From positions 1 to 33,824 of the forward strand of contig CAYTET010000011.1 of assembly GCA_964436975.1 (NCBI GenBank): a DNA stretch of 33,824 nucleotides, written 5' to 3'. This document shows, piece by piece, positions 14,785 through 22,825 of this stretch. The notes under the pieces are model-generated. The model was not told where the DNA came from, ran no database searches, and saw nothing but the letters and a program-made list of their open reading frames with translations. This stretch comes from CAYTET01 sp964436975. Lineage in GTDB: Bacteria > Bacillota_I > Bacilli_A > Erysipelotrichales > Erysipelotrichaceae. Position 1 is the first letter of the stretch, and every line of letters starts with the position of its first letter. The position numbers and the translations under genes were made by a program.

Positions 14785-15186
14785 ATGGAGAGTAAAAGCA
14801 TGCGTCTGCTCATTAAAAAGATGAGCATTGTAAACAACGGGCTGGAAGGCGGCAAATACGGCCTTCATCCCCAGATACGGCGGAAAATAGGCCGGGTGAA
14901 TGACGGAGCTTATTATCTTGATCTGGGCTGCACGATCCGCAGCACCGCCGAAAATCCCTTTCCGGCGGATGTGGAAGCGGTAATCCGCGGCATTTTCACT
15001 TTTGAAAGCGGCACTGATGAAGAGGAAATAAATCAGTATCTCAGCTATGAAGCCGTTGATCTGCTGTTTCCGTATCTGCGCAGTGCCATAACCAGTCTTT
15101 CCACCGATGCCCTGCTGCCGCCGATTTTCATTCCCGTCGCCACGGCCCGGCAGCTGTTTGATGAAAAACGCAAACTGTATTCCTAA
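14785..15186 (+). CDS. SecB-fold protein (SecB/DUF1149-like)
   Basis: A 133-residue soluble protein whose pattern matches the SecB fold: a central strand region YYLDLGCTIRSTAENPF, then EAVIRGIFTFESGTDEEEIN, then SYEAVDLLFPYLRSAITSLS followed by LLPPIFIPVATARQLFDEK. In SecB the equivalent C-terminal stretch is LFPYAREVISDLVTRGGFPP. Firmicutes usually lack classical SecB but some carry SecB-like proteins (DUF1149 and toxin-antitoxin chaperones). No toxin is adjacent here. A secretion chaperone role is inference, weakly helped by the lipoprotein next door. ATG 14785 follows GAGGAATG; ATG 14800 with GGAGAG upstream is an alternative. Confidence 0.7.
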   Translation: MESKSMRLLIKKMSIVNNGLEGGKYGLHPQIRRKIGRVNDGAYYLDLGCTIRSTAENPFPADVEAVIRGIFTFESGTDEEEINQYLSYEAVDLLFPYLRSAITSLSTDALLPPIFIPVATARQLFDEKRKLYS

Positions 15187-15192
15187 CGCTTC

Positions 15193-15221
15193 TTTTATGT
15201 CAGTCTGTAAAATGATATAAT
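15193..15221 (+). promoter_or_regulatory. TG-extended promoter of the lipoprotein-flippase pair
   Basis: A perfect TG-A-TATAAT (15213-15221) with only a weak TTTTAT at -35, spacer 17. The transcript would start near 15228, leaving an AAAGGCGG ribosome-binding site in a short leader. Confidence 0.7.
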
Positions 15222-15246
15222 CAGAACATTGAAAGGCGGCCTGAAA

Positions 15247-15765
15247 ATGAAGAAACTGCTTTATCCGATTCTGGCGCTGACTTTATTGCTGACGGGCTGC
15301 CAACAGAGCCAGCAGCGGCAGCTTGACCAGGAGAAATATGACGCTTACCTGACTTACTATCAGGAGATAATCACGGCGCAGAATAAGCTGACCAGCTGCG
15401 ACTATTTTAATATCAGCCTGGTCATTAACCAGCTGTCTGACGGAACGTACCGCTATGACGTCATTATTGATGAACCGAAGGTGGCCATGTACAGCATCGA
15501 AGTGCTGGCCGTGGTTCTGAAGACGGATGCCACGATTGACTATGATGTTATGATGCCGTCGGTAGGGATTATGGATGACGATGATGTCAACATGATACCT
15601 TACCAGGTCGATAAAGCTAAAAATTATGTTGAGGGCCTTGACCTGTCAGGAACAGTGGACAGCCTGCCGGTTAATATCGGCGTCAAGGTCAGTTTTAAGG
15701 ACAGGGCCGGCCAGAAGACAACCCGCTTGTTCTTCGGGCTTCAGCAAACGGAAGTGACACAATGA
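15247..15765 (+). CDS. Predicted lipoprotein of unknown function
   Basis: A 172-residue protein with a type II signal peptide (MKKLLYPILALTLLLTGC) whose lipobox LLTGC puts the lipidated Cys at about residue 18. The mature part begins with a Gln-rich linker. It then has a predicted beta-rich domain with an acidic loop (MDDDDVNM). I recognise no family. I chose ATG 15247, which has AAAGGCGG at a good distance; the in-frame TTG at 15229 is too close to the transcript start. The stop overlaps the flippase start (ATGA), so the two proteins are probably made together and may act at the same membrane site. Confidence 0.82.
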   Translation: MKKLLYPILALTLLLTGCQQSQQRQLDQEKYDAYLTYYQEIITAQNKLTSCDYFNISLVINQLSDGTYRYDVIIDEPKVAMYSIEVLAVVLKTDATIDYDVMMPSVGIMDDDDVNMIPYQVDKAKNYVEGLDLSGTVDSLPVNIGVKVSFKDRAGQKTTRLFFGLQQTEVTQ

Positions 15766-17417
15766 CCAAGCAGCAGAAAAAGCAGACAATGATTGCCGGC
15801 GCCCTGACAGGAACCGCCGGAATTTTCATTACCAAACTGCTGGGACTGGTTTATATTATTCCTTTCCAGGCCATGGCGGGCGACAAAACCGTCTTTTATT
15901 CCTATGCCTTTACCATTTATGATTACTGCCTGCAGATCTGTCTGGGCGGCTTTCCTTATGCCTTAGCCACTCTTGTTGCCAAATACATGGCCAAGGATGA
16001 CCATGCCACTTTGGCCATGGTCAGAAAGATTGCCCGGCTGACAATGGGCATCTTCGGGGTGATCTGCTGCAGCGCCCTGATTCTTTTCTCTAAGAGTGCC
16101 GCCGAGCTGATTATTCCTGATACCATTGCGGCTGACCAGTACGCCTACTATGTTTCAACAACCCAGACGGTGCTGGTTATTGTAGCGTTTGCCCTGCTGT
16201 TTGTTCCTATTCTGAGTTTCTACCGCGGTTTCTACCAGGGTTTAAGAGATCTGCGGGTTTATGCCAAGACCCAGGTTCTGGAGCAGCTTATCCGCATCAG
16301 CTTTTTGCTGGGAGCCGGCGCATTCTGCGTCTATATCCTCCATCTGGAGCAGATCTGGAGTGTTTATATGGCCACTGTGTCCACCTCGCTGGCGGCTGTC
16401 GGGACCATTGTTTATTTTGTCATCTATGACCGCCGCAATTTAAACGAGATGGTAACACCGCCGCAGGCGGGGGCCGTCAGCCGTTCCAGCCGGGAGATCT
16501 TCAAGGAATTCATGAGCTTTGCGGTTCCTTATCTGACAGCGGCCATTATTACTAACAGCGGCTCTATTTTTGTTCTGCTGATGTTTTCAACCGGAATGCA
16601 GGCCTACGGCACCCCGGGTGTTGAAATTACCGTACTGCAGGGTCTAATCGATTATCAGGCTGCCAAGCTGACCATGATTCCGCAGATATTTGCTTCCGGC
16701 TTTTCACTGGCTCTGATTCCGCATATTACAACGGCTCTGACCCTTGGCGATGAAAAGGGCGCCCGCCAGCTTATCAGCAAAGCGCTGGTGACCGTAAACT
16801 ATCTGGCCATTCCCATTATTATTTTCATGGCGCTGTTTGCCAAAGAAATATTCTATATCATGTATGGCAACTATTATCTGGCTGACGGGGCCAGCATTCT
16901 TTCAAAGTGTCTTGTTCTGATGCTGCTGTTTATCATTGTCTCCGTTCTGCAGTCCATCATGCTTTCATTAAGAATGCATAAGCAGTACATTTTCATAGAC
17001 TGCGCCGAACTGCTGCTGGTCATTGTGTCATTTGAACCGGCCCTGGCCAGTCTGGGCGTAAACGGCTATTTTGTGGTTTACAGTGCCAAGTACCTGATTT
17101 TTATCGTCATTGCCACTTATCTGATCATCAAGCGGACCGGTCTCAGACTGCGGCCTATATTCGAAAAAGTAACCGAAGCATTTGTCGGATGTCTGCCGAT
17201 GCTGCTGCTGGTGGCTGTGCTGAACTGGGGAAACTATGATATTACTTCGGGAAGCCGTCTGGTAACAACTGCTATAACCGGGGTGCTGGCCCTTAGCTGT
17301 ATGGCGGCATATCTGTATATAACGGGCAAATTCAATCTTCCCCAGCAGTACCTTGATCTGCAGCCTTCATTTGGCGGGCTTGTCTCTAAAGTCAAGGAAC
17401 TGGTTCATAAAAACTGA
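15762..17417 (+). CDS. MATE/MVF-superfamily lipid-linked polysaccharide flippase (SpoVB/MurJ-like)
   Basis: A 551-residue integral membrane protein with about 14 helices, an N-terminal TAGIFITKLLGLVYIIPF segment and SFYRGFYQGLRDL. These are typical of the polysaccharide-biosynthesis (SpoVB/YtgP/MurJ) family, which flips lipid-linked sugars such as lipid II across the membrane. The order, length and charged cytoplasmic loops fit YtgP-type lipid II flippases, but related exporters handle other polymers, so the substrate is not settled. Its first codon overlaps the lipoprotein stop. The message ends in a terminator that begins within its own stop codon. Confidence 0.9.
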   Translation: MTKQQKKQTMIAGALTGTAGIFITKLLGLVYIIPFQAMAGDKTVFYSYAFTIYDYCLQICLGGFPYALATLVAKYMAKDDHATLAMVRKIARLTMGIFGVICCSALILFSKSAAELIIPDTIAADQYAYYVSTTQTVLVIVAFALLFVPILSFYRGFYQGLRDLRVYAKTQVLEQLIRISFLLGAGAFCVYILHLEQIWSVYMATVSTSLAAVGTIVYFVIYDRRNLNEMVTPPQAGAVSRSSREIFKEFMSFAVPYLTAAIITNSGSIFVLLMFSTGMQAYGTPGVEITVLQGLIDYQAAKLTMIPQIFASGFSLALIPHITTALTLGDEKGARQLISKALVTVNYLAIPIIIFMALFAKEIFYIMYGNYYLADGASILSKCLVLMLLFIIVSVLQSIMLSLRMHKQYIFIDCAELLLVIVSFEPALASLGVNGYFVVYSAKYLIFIVIATYLIIKRTGLRLRPIFEKVTEAFVGCLPMLLLVAVLNWGNYDITSGSRLVTTAITGVLALSCMAAYLYITGKFNLPQQYLDLQPSFGGLVSKVKELVHKN

Positions 17418-17439
17418 GATCTGCGGATCTCTTTTTTTT
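17416..17439 (+). terminator. Rho-independent terminator of the flippase gene
   Basis: Perfect 6-bp stem GAGATC / GATCTC with TGCG loop and eight T residues; the stem starts inside the TGA stop. Confidence 0.9.
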
Positions 17440-17446
17440 AGCGGCT

Positions 17447-17472
17447 AAATAAAAAAGCCCCGCAGGGCTTTT
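17447..17472 (-). terminator. Rho-independent terminator of rpsD
   Basis: On the minus strand, stem AAAAGCCC / GGGCTTTT with a four-base loop, followed by more T residues. It faces the flippase terminator, so the two converging genes are insulated. Confidence 0.9.
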
Positions 17473-17495
17473 CAGTACAGATTGAGATAAGCAGA

Positions 17496-18104
17496 TTACA
17501 TCTTTCTGTTGTAGTATTCAACAACGAGAAGCTCATTGAGTTCCTGATTAAGCTCACGCCGTTCCGGAACCCGCAGATAAGTGCCTTTCATCTTGTCCTT
17601 ATCAAAGGAGACAAAGGCCAGTGTATTCAGGGAAGCTTCCAAAGCATCCTTGATAGCCGGGTTGTTTTTCATGTTATCTTTTACTTCAATAACCGCGCCC
17701 GGTTTGACTTCATATGAAGGGATATCGACTTTCTTGCCGTTGACCAGAATGTGGCCGTGATTGACAAGCTGTCTGGCTCCGCGCCGGGTCCGGGCTAAGC
17801 CCATCCGGTAGACGATGTTGTCGAGACGGGATTCCAGCATAACCAGGAAGTCCGTGCCGGTAACGCCCTTACTCTTGACAGCCTTGAAGAAGGTGTTGGC
17901 GAACTGGCGCTCGTTGACACCATACAGATAGCGAATCTTCTGTTTTTCTTTTAACTGTAAGCCATAGTTTGTATACTTGACGCGCTTGGTGGGGCCATGC
18001 TGTCCCGGAATATAAGCACGCTTGTTGAGTTCTTCACCGGTTTCGAGAACGGAGAAGCCCAACCGTCTGGATTGCTTCCAGACTGATCCAGTCATTCTTG
18101 CCAT
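17496..18104 (-). CDS. rpsD: 30S ribosomal protein S4
   Basis: A 202-residue primary 16S rRNA-binding protein. Features are the start MARMTGSVWKQSRRLGFS, the PGQHGPTK block, and the S4 RNA-binding domain (about residues 93-155, LESRLDNIVYRMGLARTRRGARQLV ... GHILVNGKKVDIPSY). It lacks the zinc-binding cysteines of some S4 forms (C-minus type). Near the start, AAGGAGGAC is an excellent ribosome-binding site. The gene is monocistronic, with its own promoter, a structured leader of about 150 bases and a terminator, as in Bacillus where S4 represses its own synthesis. Confidence 0.97.
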   Translation of the reverse strand: MARMTGSVWKQSRRLGFSVLETGEELNKRAYIPGQHGPTKRVKYTNYGLQLKEKQKIRYLYGVNERQFANTFFKAVKSKGVTGTDFLVMLESRLDNIVYRMGLARTRRGARQLVNHGHILVNGKKVDIPSYEVKPGAVIEVKDNMKNNPAIKDALEASLNTLAFVSFDKDKMKGTYLRVPERRELNQELNELLVVEYYNRKM

Positions 18105-18253
18105 TTAATAGTCCTCCTTGTCTGACATAAACAGGAAGCCGGCGGTCAGCTGGGTGTCGGTTCAAGGCGTTTTCACTTGAAGCAGCAAGTTACTCTATCG
18201 CAGTAAACAACCGACGCTGGCAGCTAATTCTTGGCCTGCTGCTCTAAATAGGC
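18105..18253 (-). promoter_or_regulatory. Structured rpsD mRNA leader, candidate S4 autoregulatory element
   Basis: The roughly 150-base untranslated leader can form nested helices. AGCTG (18148-18152) pairs with CAGCT (18221-18225), and GTCGGTT (18156-18162) with AACCGAC (18209-18215). They enclose two hairpins: TTCAAG/CTTGAA (18161-18181, its outer two pairs competing with the previous helix) and TTACT/AGTAA (18190-18206). This makes a three-way junction just before the ribosome-binding site. S4 leaders that bind the protein are known in Firmicutes; I have not matched a covariance model. Coordinates are given on the plus strand. Confidence 0.7.
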
Positions 18254-18259
18254 TTTAAC

Positions 18260-18289
18260 AGTCTATCATTTTGCTCTTGGCACTGTCAA
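18260..18289 (-). promoter_or_regulatory. Sigma-A promoter of rpsD
   Basis: On the minus strand, consensus TTGACA and TG-A-TAGACT (extended -10) with an 18-base spacer. It lies about 155 bases before the start codon. Together with the leader and the abrB promoter it fills the 336-base divergent gap 18105-18440, in which I see no gene. Confidence 0.85.
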
Positions 18290-18327
18290 ATAAAACTGCC
18301 AATAAAAGCTGCTGCGCGGCCTTTTTT

Positions 18328-18346
18328 GGTTCAGCGAACCTGAACC
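18328..18346. repeat. Hairpin/inverted repeat between the rpsD and abrB promoters
   Basis: GGTTCAG and CTGAACC flank a five-base CGAAC loop. A T-run precedes rather than follows it on the plus strand, so it is not a normal terminator. It sits about 40 bases upstream of both divergent promoters and could be a shared protein-binding site. Confidence 0.45.
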
Positions 18347-18374
18347 GAAACTTAGCAGTGATAATCGATTGATG

Positions 18375-18403
18375 TTGACAGCCTGTCAGGGAAAGACTAT
18401 AGT
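18375..18403 (+). promoter_or_regulatory. Consensus sigma-A promoter of the abrB-like/ezrA operon
   Basis: TTGACA and TATAGT are spaced by exactly 17 bases. The transcript would start near 18410, about 30 bases before the AbrB start codon. Confidence 0.88.
18376..18388. promoter_or_regulatory. Palindromic operator candidate overlapping the -35 box
   Basis: TGACAG-C-CTGTCA is a perfect 13-base palindrome that includes the last five bases of the -35 box and the start of the spacer. This position suits a repressor, possibly the AbrB-type protein encoded just downstream. Confidence 0.5.
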
Positions 18404-18440
18404 AAAGTTAGAAAGTAAGAAAATAGAAAAGTAGGAAAAA

Positions 18441-18710
18441 ATGGTAACAGAACTCCGCGCCAAGTCACAGATAACCATACCCAAGCAGATTATTTCCAAG
18501 CTTGGGCTTTCAGAGGGCGATAAACTGGACATTGATGAAAAAGACGGCGCTATTACCATCGTTCCGGTTGTGGTCTATTCAAAACAGGAAATTGAAAATG
18601 TCAGAGTCAAGATTGCCGAAATGCGAAAGAATATTAAAAATTTGAAACCGGCGCAGTTGATCGAACTTGATGAATTGCTGAAAAAGCTTGATGGAGGTAA
18701 CAGTAAATGA
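18441..18710 (+). CDS. SpoVT/AbrB-domain transcriptional regulator
   Basis: An 89-residue protein. Residues 1-45 are a SpoVT-AbrB swapped-hairpin DNA-binding domain (MVTELRAKSQITIPKQIISK...GLSEGDKLDIDEKDGAITIVP). Residues 50-89 are a charged helical tail that probably aids oligomerisation (IENVRVKIAEMRKNIKNLKP). Such domains occur as global regulators and as MazE-type antitoxins, but no toxin gene follows. Its stop overlaps the ezrA start (ATGA) behind GGAGG, so it is tied to the division gene. It may regulate its own operon through the palindrome at its promoter. This is inference. Confidence 0.9.
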   Translation: MVTELRAKSQITIPKQIISKLGLSEGDKLDIDEKDGAITIVPVVVYSKQEIENVRVKIAEMRKNIKNLKPAQLIELDELLKKLDGGNSK

Positions 18711-20494
18711 TTAATTTAACTAACATTCTCAGAAGCACAGACAGCGCAGTTGCAACGGCGATGACTTCAGCCTGGCAGCAGTACCTTGATAAGTACTGGA
18801 TGGTGGCGGCAGCGGCATTGCTGGTTTTGGCCCTGATTATTATTCTGCTGATTCGCAAGCGGAATAATAAAAAGGCCCATGACAGCCTGGATGATGTTTC
18901 AAAGCGGCTCAACGGCCTGAAGAGCGTACCGCTTCCTTATAAGTTGTCCAAGGCCGTGGCTTTGGCGCGGACAAAGAAGGATATCGGAGACAGCGTCAAC
19001 CAGTGCCAGGGCGATTTTGATACTGTTCAGGAGAATCTGAAGAAGATGCAGAACATGATCTCGGATGGGGAAGAACTGGTCATGATGCATAAAATGGGCA
19101 TGGAGAAGAAAAATATTGCCGATATTACCGCATTGCAGAATGAGACCGAAACGCTGGTAAATTCCCTTAGCGCCAAATTGGATGATATTCTGAAGAAAGA
19201 AACAGCGGAGCGTGAAAAGGTCAATGATCTGAAGGAAGCGTTCCGCGGCCTGAAGATCAGAATTAATAACGAAGCAGCCAATTATGTCTTCTGCTGGGAA
19301 GCCCTGGAGAAGAAGATAACAGGCATTGAGAAAGAGTTCTCCAATTTTGAAGAGCTGATGTATGCCTCGGAATTTGAAAAAGCTTCGGCTCTGATGGGCG
19401 AAATCAAACAATCCATTGAGCAGCTCAATGAAATAGTTGAAAAGATTCCGGAGCTGATCACCGTTGCCAAGGGTGATCTGCCGGTATTAGGCGAAGATGT
19501 CCGGTCCAATTACCAGCAGGTTGAGCAGAAAGGCGCCTACCTGAATCATCTTAATGCCGCGGCTATTCTGGAAACGGTCAATGCGTCCCAGCAGCAGTGT
19601 CTGCAGAAGATTAAGAATGTAGAAATTGAAGATGTCAATGAAAAGCTTCTTGACTGCGAAGCCAAGCTGACCCAGCTTAACCAGCAGATTGAGCAGGAGG
19701 CTTCCGCTTATGACAAACTGACCGTCCTGCGGCAGGCGACCGATGATGACCTGGCCAAGCTTACTGCCAAAATGGCAACGGTTACCAATGCCTATGACAA
19801 GCAGAGCGAACATTATGGATTTGAAGGCTGGCATGACAAACTGAGCGGCGCCGATAGCCGGCTAAAAGAACTCACGGCGGCTTATAACAGCCTGACCCAG
19901 ACGCTGCAGGGCAGCGGGGTGCCGTCTTCAACGATACTGCTGAGCTTGGAAACTATTGATCATGATATTCTGGCCTGCTACAGTGAAATCAGCAATATGG
20001 CCAGCGCTATCGAGGGCGCCAATTATGATGAAGAGCGCGCCCGCAACCAGCTGACTAAACTTGATGTGGTCGTGGCGGAAGTGGAGGCTAAAATAAGACT
20101 CAACCGCCTGCCGGCAATTTCGCAGCAATACGATGCGGATCTGGCCAAGGCAAATGATTTCATCAACCGTCTGCAGGAAACCCTGGATGAAACGCCGCTG
20201 AATGTCAGCATTCTGAATCCGCTGCTTTCCATGGCCATAGATTTCATTTACAAACTGTATGAAAGCGTCAGCCGGATTTTGGGAACAGCAATCATGGTGG
20301 AAAATGCCATTGTGGTGGGCAACCGCTATCGTTCATCTTATAGTGAAATTGATTCGGAGTTGACCCGGGCCGAGCTGGCATATCGCAACGGGGAATATAC
20401 CCAGGCGCTGTCAATTGCCTTAAAGGCGATTGAAAAAGTGCATCCGACTTCCGTCAGCAAGCTTTTAAAAGCCCATAAAGAGGCGGCTGCCTGA
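18707..20494 (+). CDS. ezrA: Septation ring formation regulator EzrA
   Basis: EzrA is a membrane-anchored cytoplasmic protein that modulates FtsZ ring assembly in Gram-positives. The 595-residue product has one N-terminal membrane helix (about residues 31-50, WMVAAAALLVLALIIILLIR). A long set of coiled-coil spectrin-like helices fills the rest (about 60-560). The C-terminal patch ELAYRNGEYTQALSIALKAIEKVHP matches the family. The stretch before the helix is about 20 residues longer than in Bacillus EzrA. The neighbours agree: ezrA lies near nifZ-thiI and rpsD in Bacillus too. Its stop shares one base with the next start. Confidence 0.95.
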   Translation: MINLTNILRSTDSAVATAMTSAWQQYLDKYWMVAAAALLVLALIIILLIRKRNNKKAHDSLDDVSKRLNGLKSVPLPYKLSKAVALARTKKDIGDSVNQCQGDFDTVQENLKKMQNMISDGEELVMMHKMGMEKKNIADITALQNETETLVNSLSAKLDDILKKETAEREKVNDLKEAFRGLKIRINNEAANYVFCWEALEKKITGIEKEFSNFEELMYASEFEKASALMGEIKQSIEQLNEIVEKIPELITVAKGDLPVLGEDVRSNYQQVEQKGAYLNHLNAAAILETVNASQQQCLQKIKNVEIEDVNEKLLDCEAKLTQLNQQIEQEASAYDKLTVLRQATDDDLAKLTAKMATVTNAYDKQSEHYGFEGWHDKLSGADSRLKELTAAYNSLTQTLQGSGVPSSTILLSLETIDHDILACYSEISNMASAIEGANYDEERARNQLTKLDVVVAEVEAKIRLNRLPAISQQYDADLAKANDFINRLQETLDETPLNVSILNPLLSMAIDFIYKLYESVSRILGTAIMVENAIVVGNRYRSSYSEIDSELTRAELAYRNGEYTQALSIALKAIEKVHPTSVSKLLKAHKEAAA

Positions 20495-21624
20495 TGAAGC
20501 CAGTATATTTTGACCAGGCCTCAACAACGGCGGTCAATCCATCCGTTCTGGAAACATATCAGAAAGTTTTGCAGGAATACTATTATAATTCGGAATCTCT
20601 TTATCCGCAGGGTGCTGCCGTTTCAGCAATGATGGAGCAGAGCCGTCAGCAGACGGCTCTGCTGCTTAATGTTCAGCCCAATGAACTCATCTTTACTTCC
20701 GGCGGCTCAGAGGCCAATAATCTGGCTCTTAAGGGGACCGTGCTGGCCAGAGGCCGGAAGCATCCCCACATTATCAGCTCGCTGATCGAACATTCATCCG
20801 TTGTCAATTCGTGCCAATGGCTTAAGGATTATGCCGGCTGTGAGGTGACCTGGCTGCCTGTTATGGCCAATGGCAAGATTGATGCTGATAAACTGGAAGC
20901 GGCGATCCGGCCGGAAACGGTGCTGGTGGCCGTAATGATGGTGAATAATGAATCCGGAGCCATCCAGCCGCTGGCCAAGGTGAAGCAGATTCTGCACCGC
21001 TATCCTGATATCCGTCTGCATGTCGACTGTGTACAGGCTTTAGGCAAGATTCCGCTTGATCTGCAGCAGATTTCTTCTGCTTCCTTTTCGGCCCATAAGA
21101 TTCACGGCCTGAAGGGCAGCGGACTGCTTTACCACAAGGCCAATCTGCCTATCGTGCCGCTGATTTCCGGCGGCCAGCAGGAATACGGTCTGCGCGGCGG
21201 GACGGCCGATGCGCCGGCCGATATCATGTGGGGCAAGACAATCCGGCTGGCCCTGCAGGATATCGAAGCGAAAACCCAAACAATCAGTCATTATCATGAT
21301 AAAATATACGCGGCGCTGCAGAAAATGGACCATGTTGTAATCAACAGTCCGGCTGACGGCAGCAAGGCCATTGTTAATTTTTCCTGTGTCTCCATCAAAA
21401 GCCAGGTTATGCTGAATGCTTTGGCCCAGGCCGGCTATCTGGTCTCGGCCCAGTCAACCTGTGATTCACGCGATGCGGTATCCCGTGTTATCGCCCAGAT
21501 GTATCCGCTGGATAAGCAGCGGCAGGGGTCAACGGTGCGGATCTCAATTGACTGCGGCCATACGGAAGACCAGATTGACGGACTAATTGACGCCATAGAG
21601 GGGATTATAAAAAAATATGGATGA
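20494..21624 (+). CDS. Cysteine desulfurase (NifS/IscS class, NifZ-like)
   Basis: A 376-residue PLP enzyme that takes sulfur from cysteine to form an enzyme persulfide. Motifs are FTSGGSEANNLALKG, the PLP lysine in FSAHKIHGLKGSG (Lys202) and the persulfide loop SAQSTCDSRDAVSR (Cys324). The short active-site loop fits the NifS/NifZ type. It lies directly between ezrA and thiI with an eight-base overlap into thiI, so its likely job is to feed sulfur to ThiI for 4-thiouridine in tRNA, as in Bacillus. A wider role in Fe-S assembly is possible. Confidence 0.93.
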   Translation: MKPVYFDQASTTAVNPSVLETYQKVLQEYYYNSESLYPQGAAVSAMMEQSRQQTALLLNVQPNELIFTSGGSEANNLALKGTVLARGRKHPHIISSLIEHSSVVNSCQWLKDYAGCEVTWLPVMANGKIDADKLEAAIRPETVLVAVMMVNNESGAIQPLAKVKQILHRYPDIRLHVDCVQALGKIPLDLQQISSASFSAHKIHGLKGSGLLYHKANLPIVPLISGGQQEYGLRGGTADAPADIMWGKTIRLALQDIEAKTQTISHYHDKIYAALQKMDHVVINSPADGSKAIVNFSCVSIKSQVMLNALAQAGYLVSAQSTCDSRDAVSRVIAQMYPLDKQRQGSTVRISIDCGHTEDQIDGLIDAIEGIIKKYG

Positions 21625-22825
21625 ACTTAAGCAGCTGCAGTATGAATATATTCTGATTCGTTTCGGCGAGCTCTCCACCAAAGGGCGCAACCGCAAAGAT
21701 TTCATTACCCGTTTAAGCCAGAATATGAAACAGGCTCTGACGGGTTTTCCGGTTTTGAACTTTGAAAAGACCCATGACCATATCTATGTCCATCTAAACG
21801 GGACTGACCCGCAACCGGTCATGGAGATCATCGGTCATGTTTTCGGTATCCGCTCTTTTGCGCTGGCCGCCCGCTGTGAAAATGACATTGAAAAGATTCA
21901 GCAGACGGCTTTATCGGTAATGGCGGATAAATCCGGAACCTTTAAAATAAAGGCGCACCGGGCCAACAAGAGTTTTCCGCTGCATTCTGATGACATCAAC
22001 CGGCAGGTCGCCGGCTGTCTGCTGCATAACTGCCCGCTGCTGAAAGTTGATGTGCATAATCCGGATTACCAGGTTATTGTGGAAGTCCGCAATGAAGCAA
22101 CTTATATCATGGCCCAGACTTATCTTGGTCTGGGCGGCTATCCGGTCGGGGTCGGCGGCAAGGCCATGCTGATGCTTTCCGGCGGCATTGACTCACCGGT
22201 AGCCGGTTATCTGGCGATGAAAAGGGGCCTGCGGCTGGAAGCCATCCACTTTGCTTCCCAGCCTTATACTTCCCAGCAGGCGGTTGAAAAGGTCAAGCAG
22301 CTGGCCAGCCAGCTGAGCCGCTACCAGGGCCATATCCGGCTGCATATCATTCCTTTTACCGAACTGCAGCTGGCTATTTATGACCACTGTGACGAATCCT
22401 ATGCCATAACTATAATGCGGCGGATGATGTTCCGGCTGGCCCAGATGCTGGCTGAAAAATACCGCTGTCTGGCTATTGTCACCGGCGAATCAGTCGGTCA
22501 GGTGGCCTCCCAGACGCTTGAAAGCATGGATGTCATAAACAAGGTCGTCGATATTCCCGTCATCCGGCCGGTTGTCACCTATGACAAACTGGAGATTATC
22601 GGACTGGCCGAAAAACTGCAGACATACAGCACTTCCATTCTGCCTTTCGAAGACTGCTGCACTATCTTTGATCCTAAAAACCCGGTCACCAAGCCGCATC
22701 TGGATAAAGTGCTCCGCTATGAGCAGGGCTTTGACTGGCAGCCGCTTTTAGAGCGGGCAGCCGCCGATGAACAGATGGTTGTCATTGATCCGTCATTTGG
22801 AAACAGCGAGGTCGATATAAAATGA
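21617..22825 (+). CDS. thiI: tRNA 4-thiouridine synthetase ThiI
   Basis: ThiI adenylates U8 of tRNA and transfers sulfur to make 4-thiouridine; it can also act in thiamine thiazole synthesis. The 402-residue product has the N-terminal ferredoxin-like region (RFGELSTKGRNRKDFITRL) and a THUMP domain. The PP-loop is LSGGIDSPVAGYLAMKRG (about residues 187-204), followed by GESVGQVASQTLESM. It lacks a C-terminal rhodanese domain, as usual in Firmicutes, where the partner desulfurase supplies sulfur. That partner is the gene upstream, which it overlaps by eight bases. The stop overlaps the HAD gene start (ATGA). Confidence 0.96.
   Translation: MDELKQLQYEYILIRFGELSTKGRNRKDFITRLSQNMKQALTGFPVLNFEKTHDHIYVHLNGTDPQPVMEIIGHVFGIRSFALAARCENDIEKIQQTALSVMADKSGTFKIKAHRANKSFPLHSDDINRQVAGCLLHNCPLLKVDVHNPDYQVIVEVRNEATYIMAQTYLGLGGYPVGVGGKAMLMLSGGIDSPVAGYLAMKRGLRLEAIHFASQPYTSQQAVEKVKQLASQLSRYQGHIRLHIIPFTELQLAIYDHCDESYAITIMRRMMFRLAQMLAEKYRCLAIVTGESVGQVASQTLESMDVINKVVDIPVIRPVVTYDKLEIIGLAEKLQTYSTSILPFEDCCTIFDPKNPVTKPHLDKVLRYEQGFDWQPLLERAAADEQMVVIDPSFGNSEVDIK

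Noticed and set aside
18441..18710. AbrB-domain protein as a MazE-type antitoxin
   Set aside because: The next gene is ezrA, not a toxin, and the promoter and overlap tie it to the division operon.
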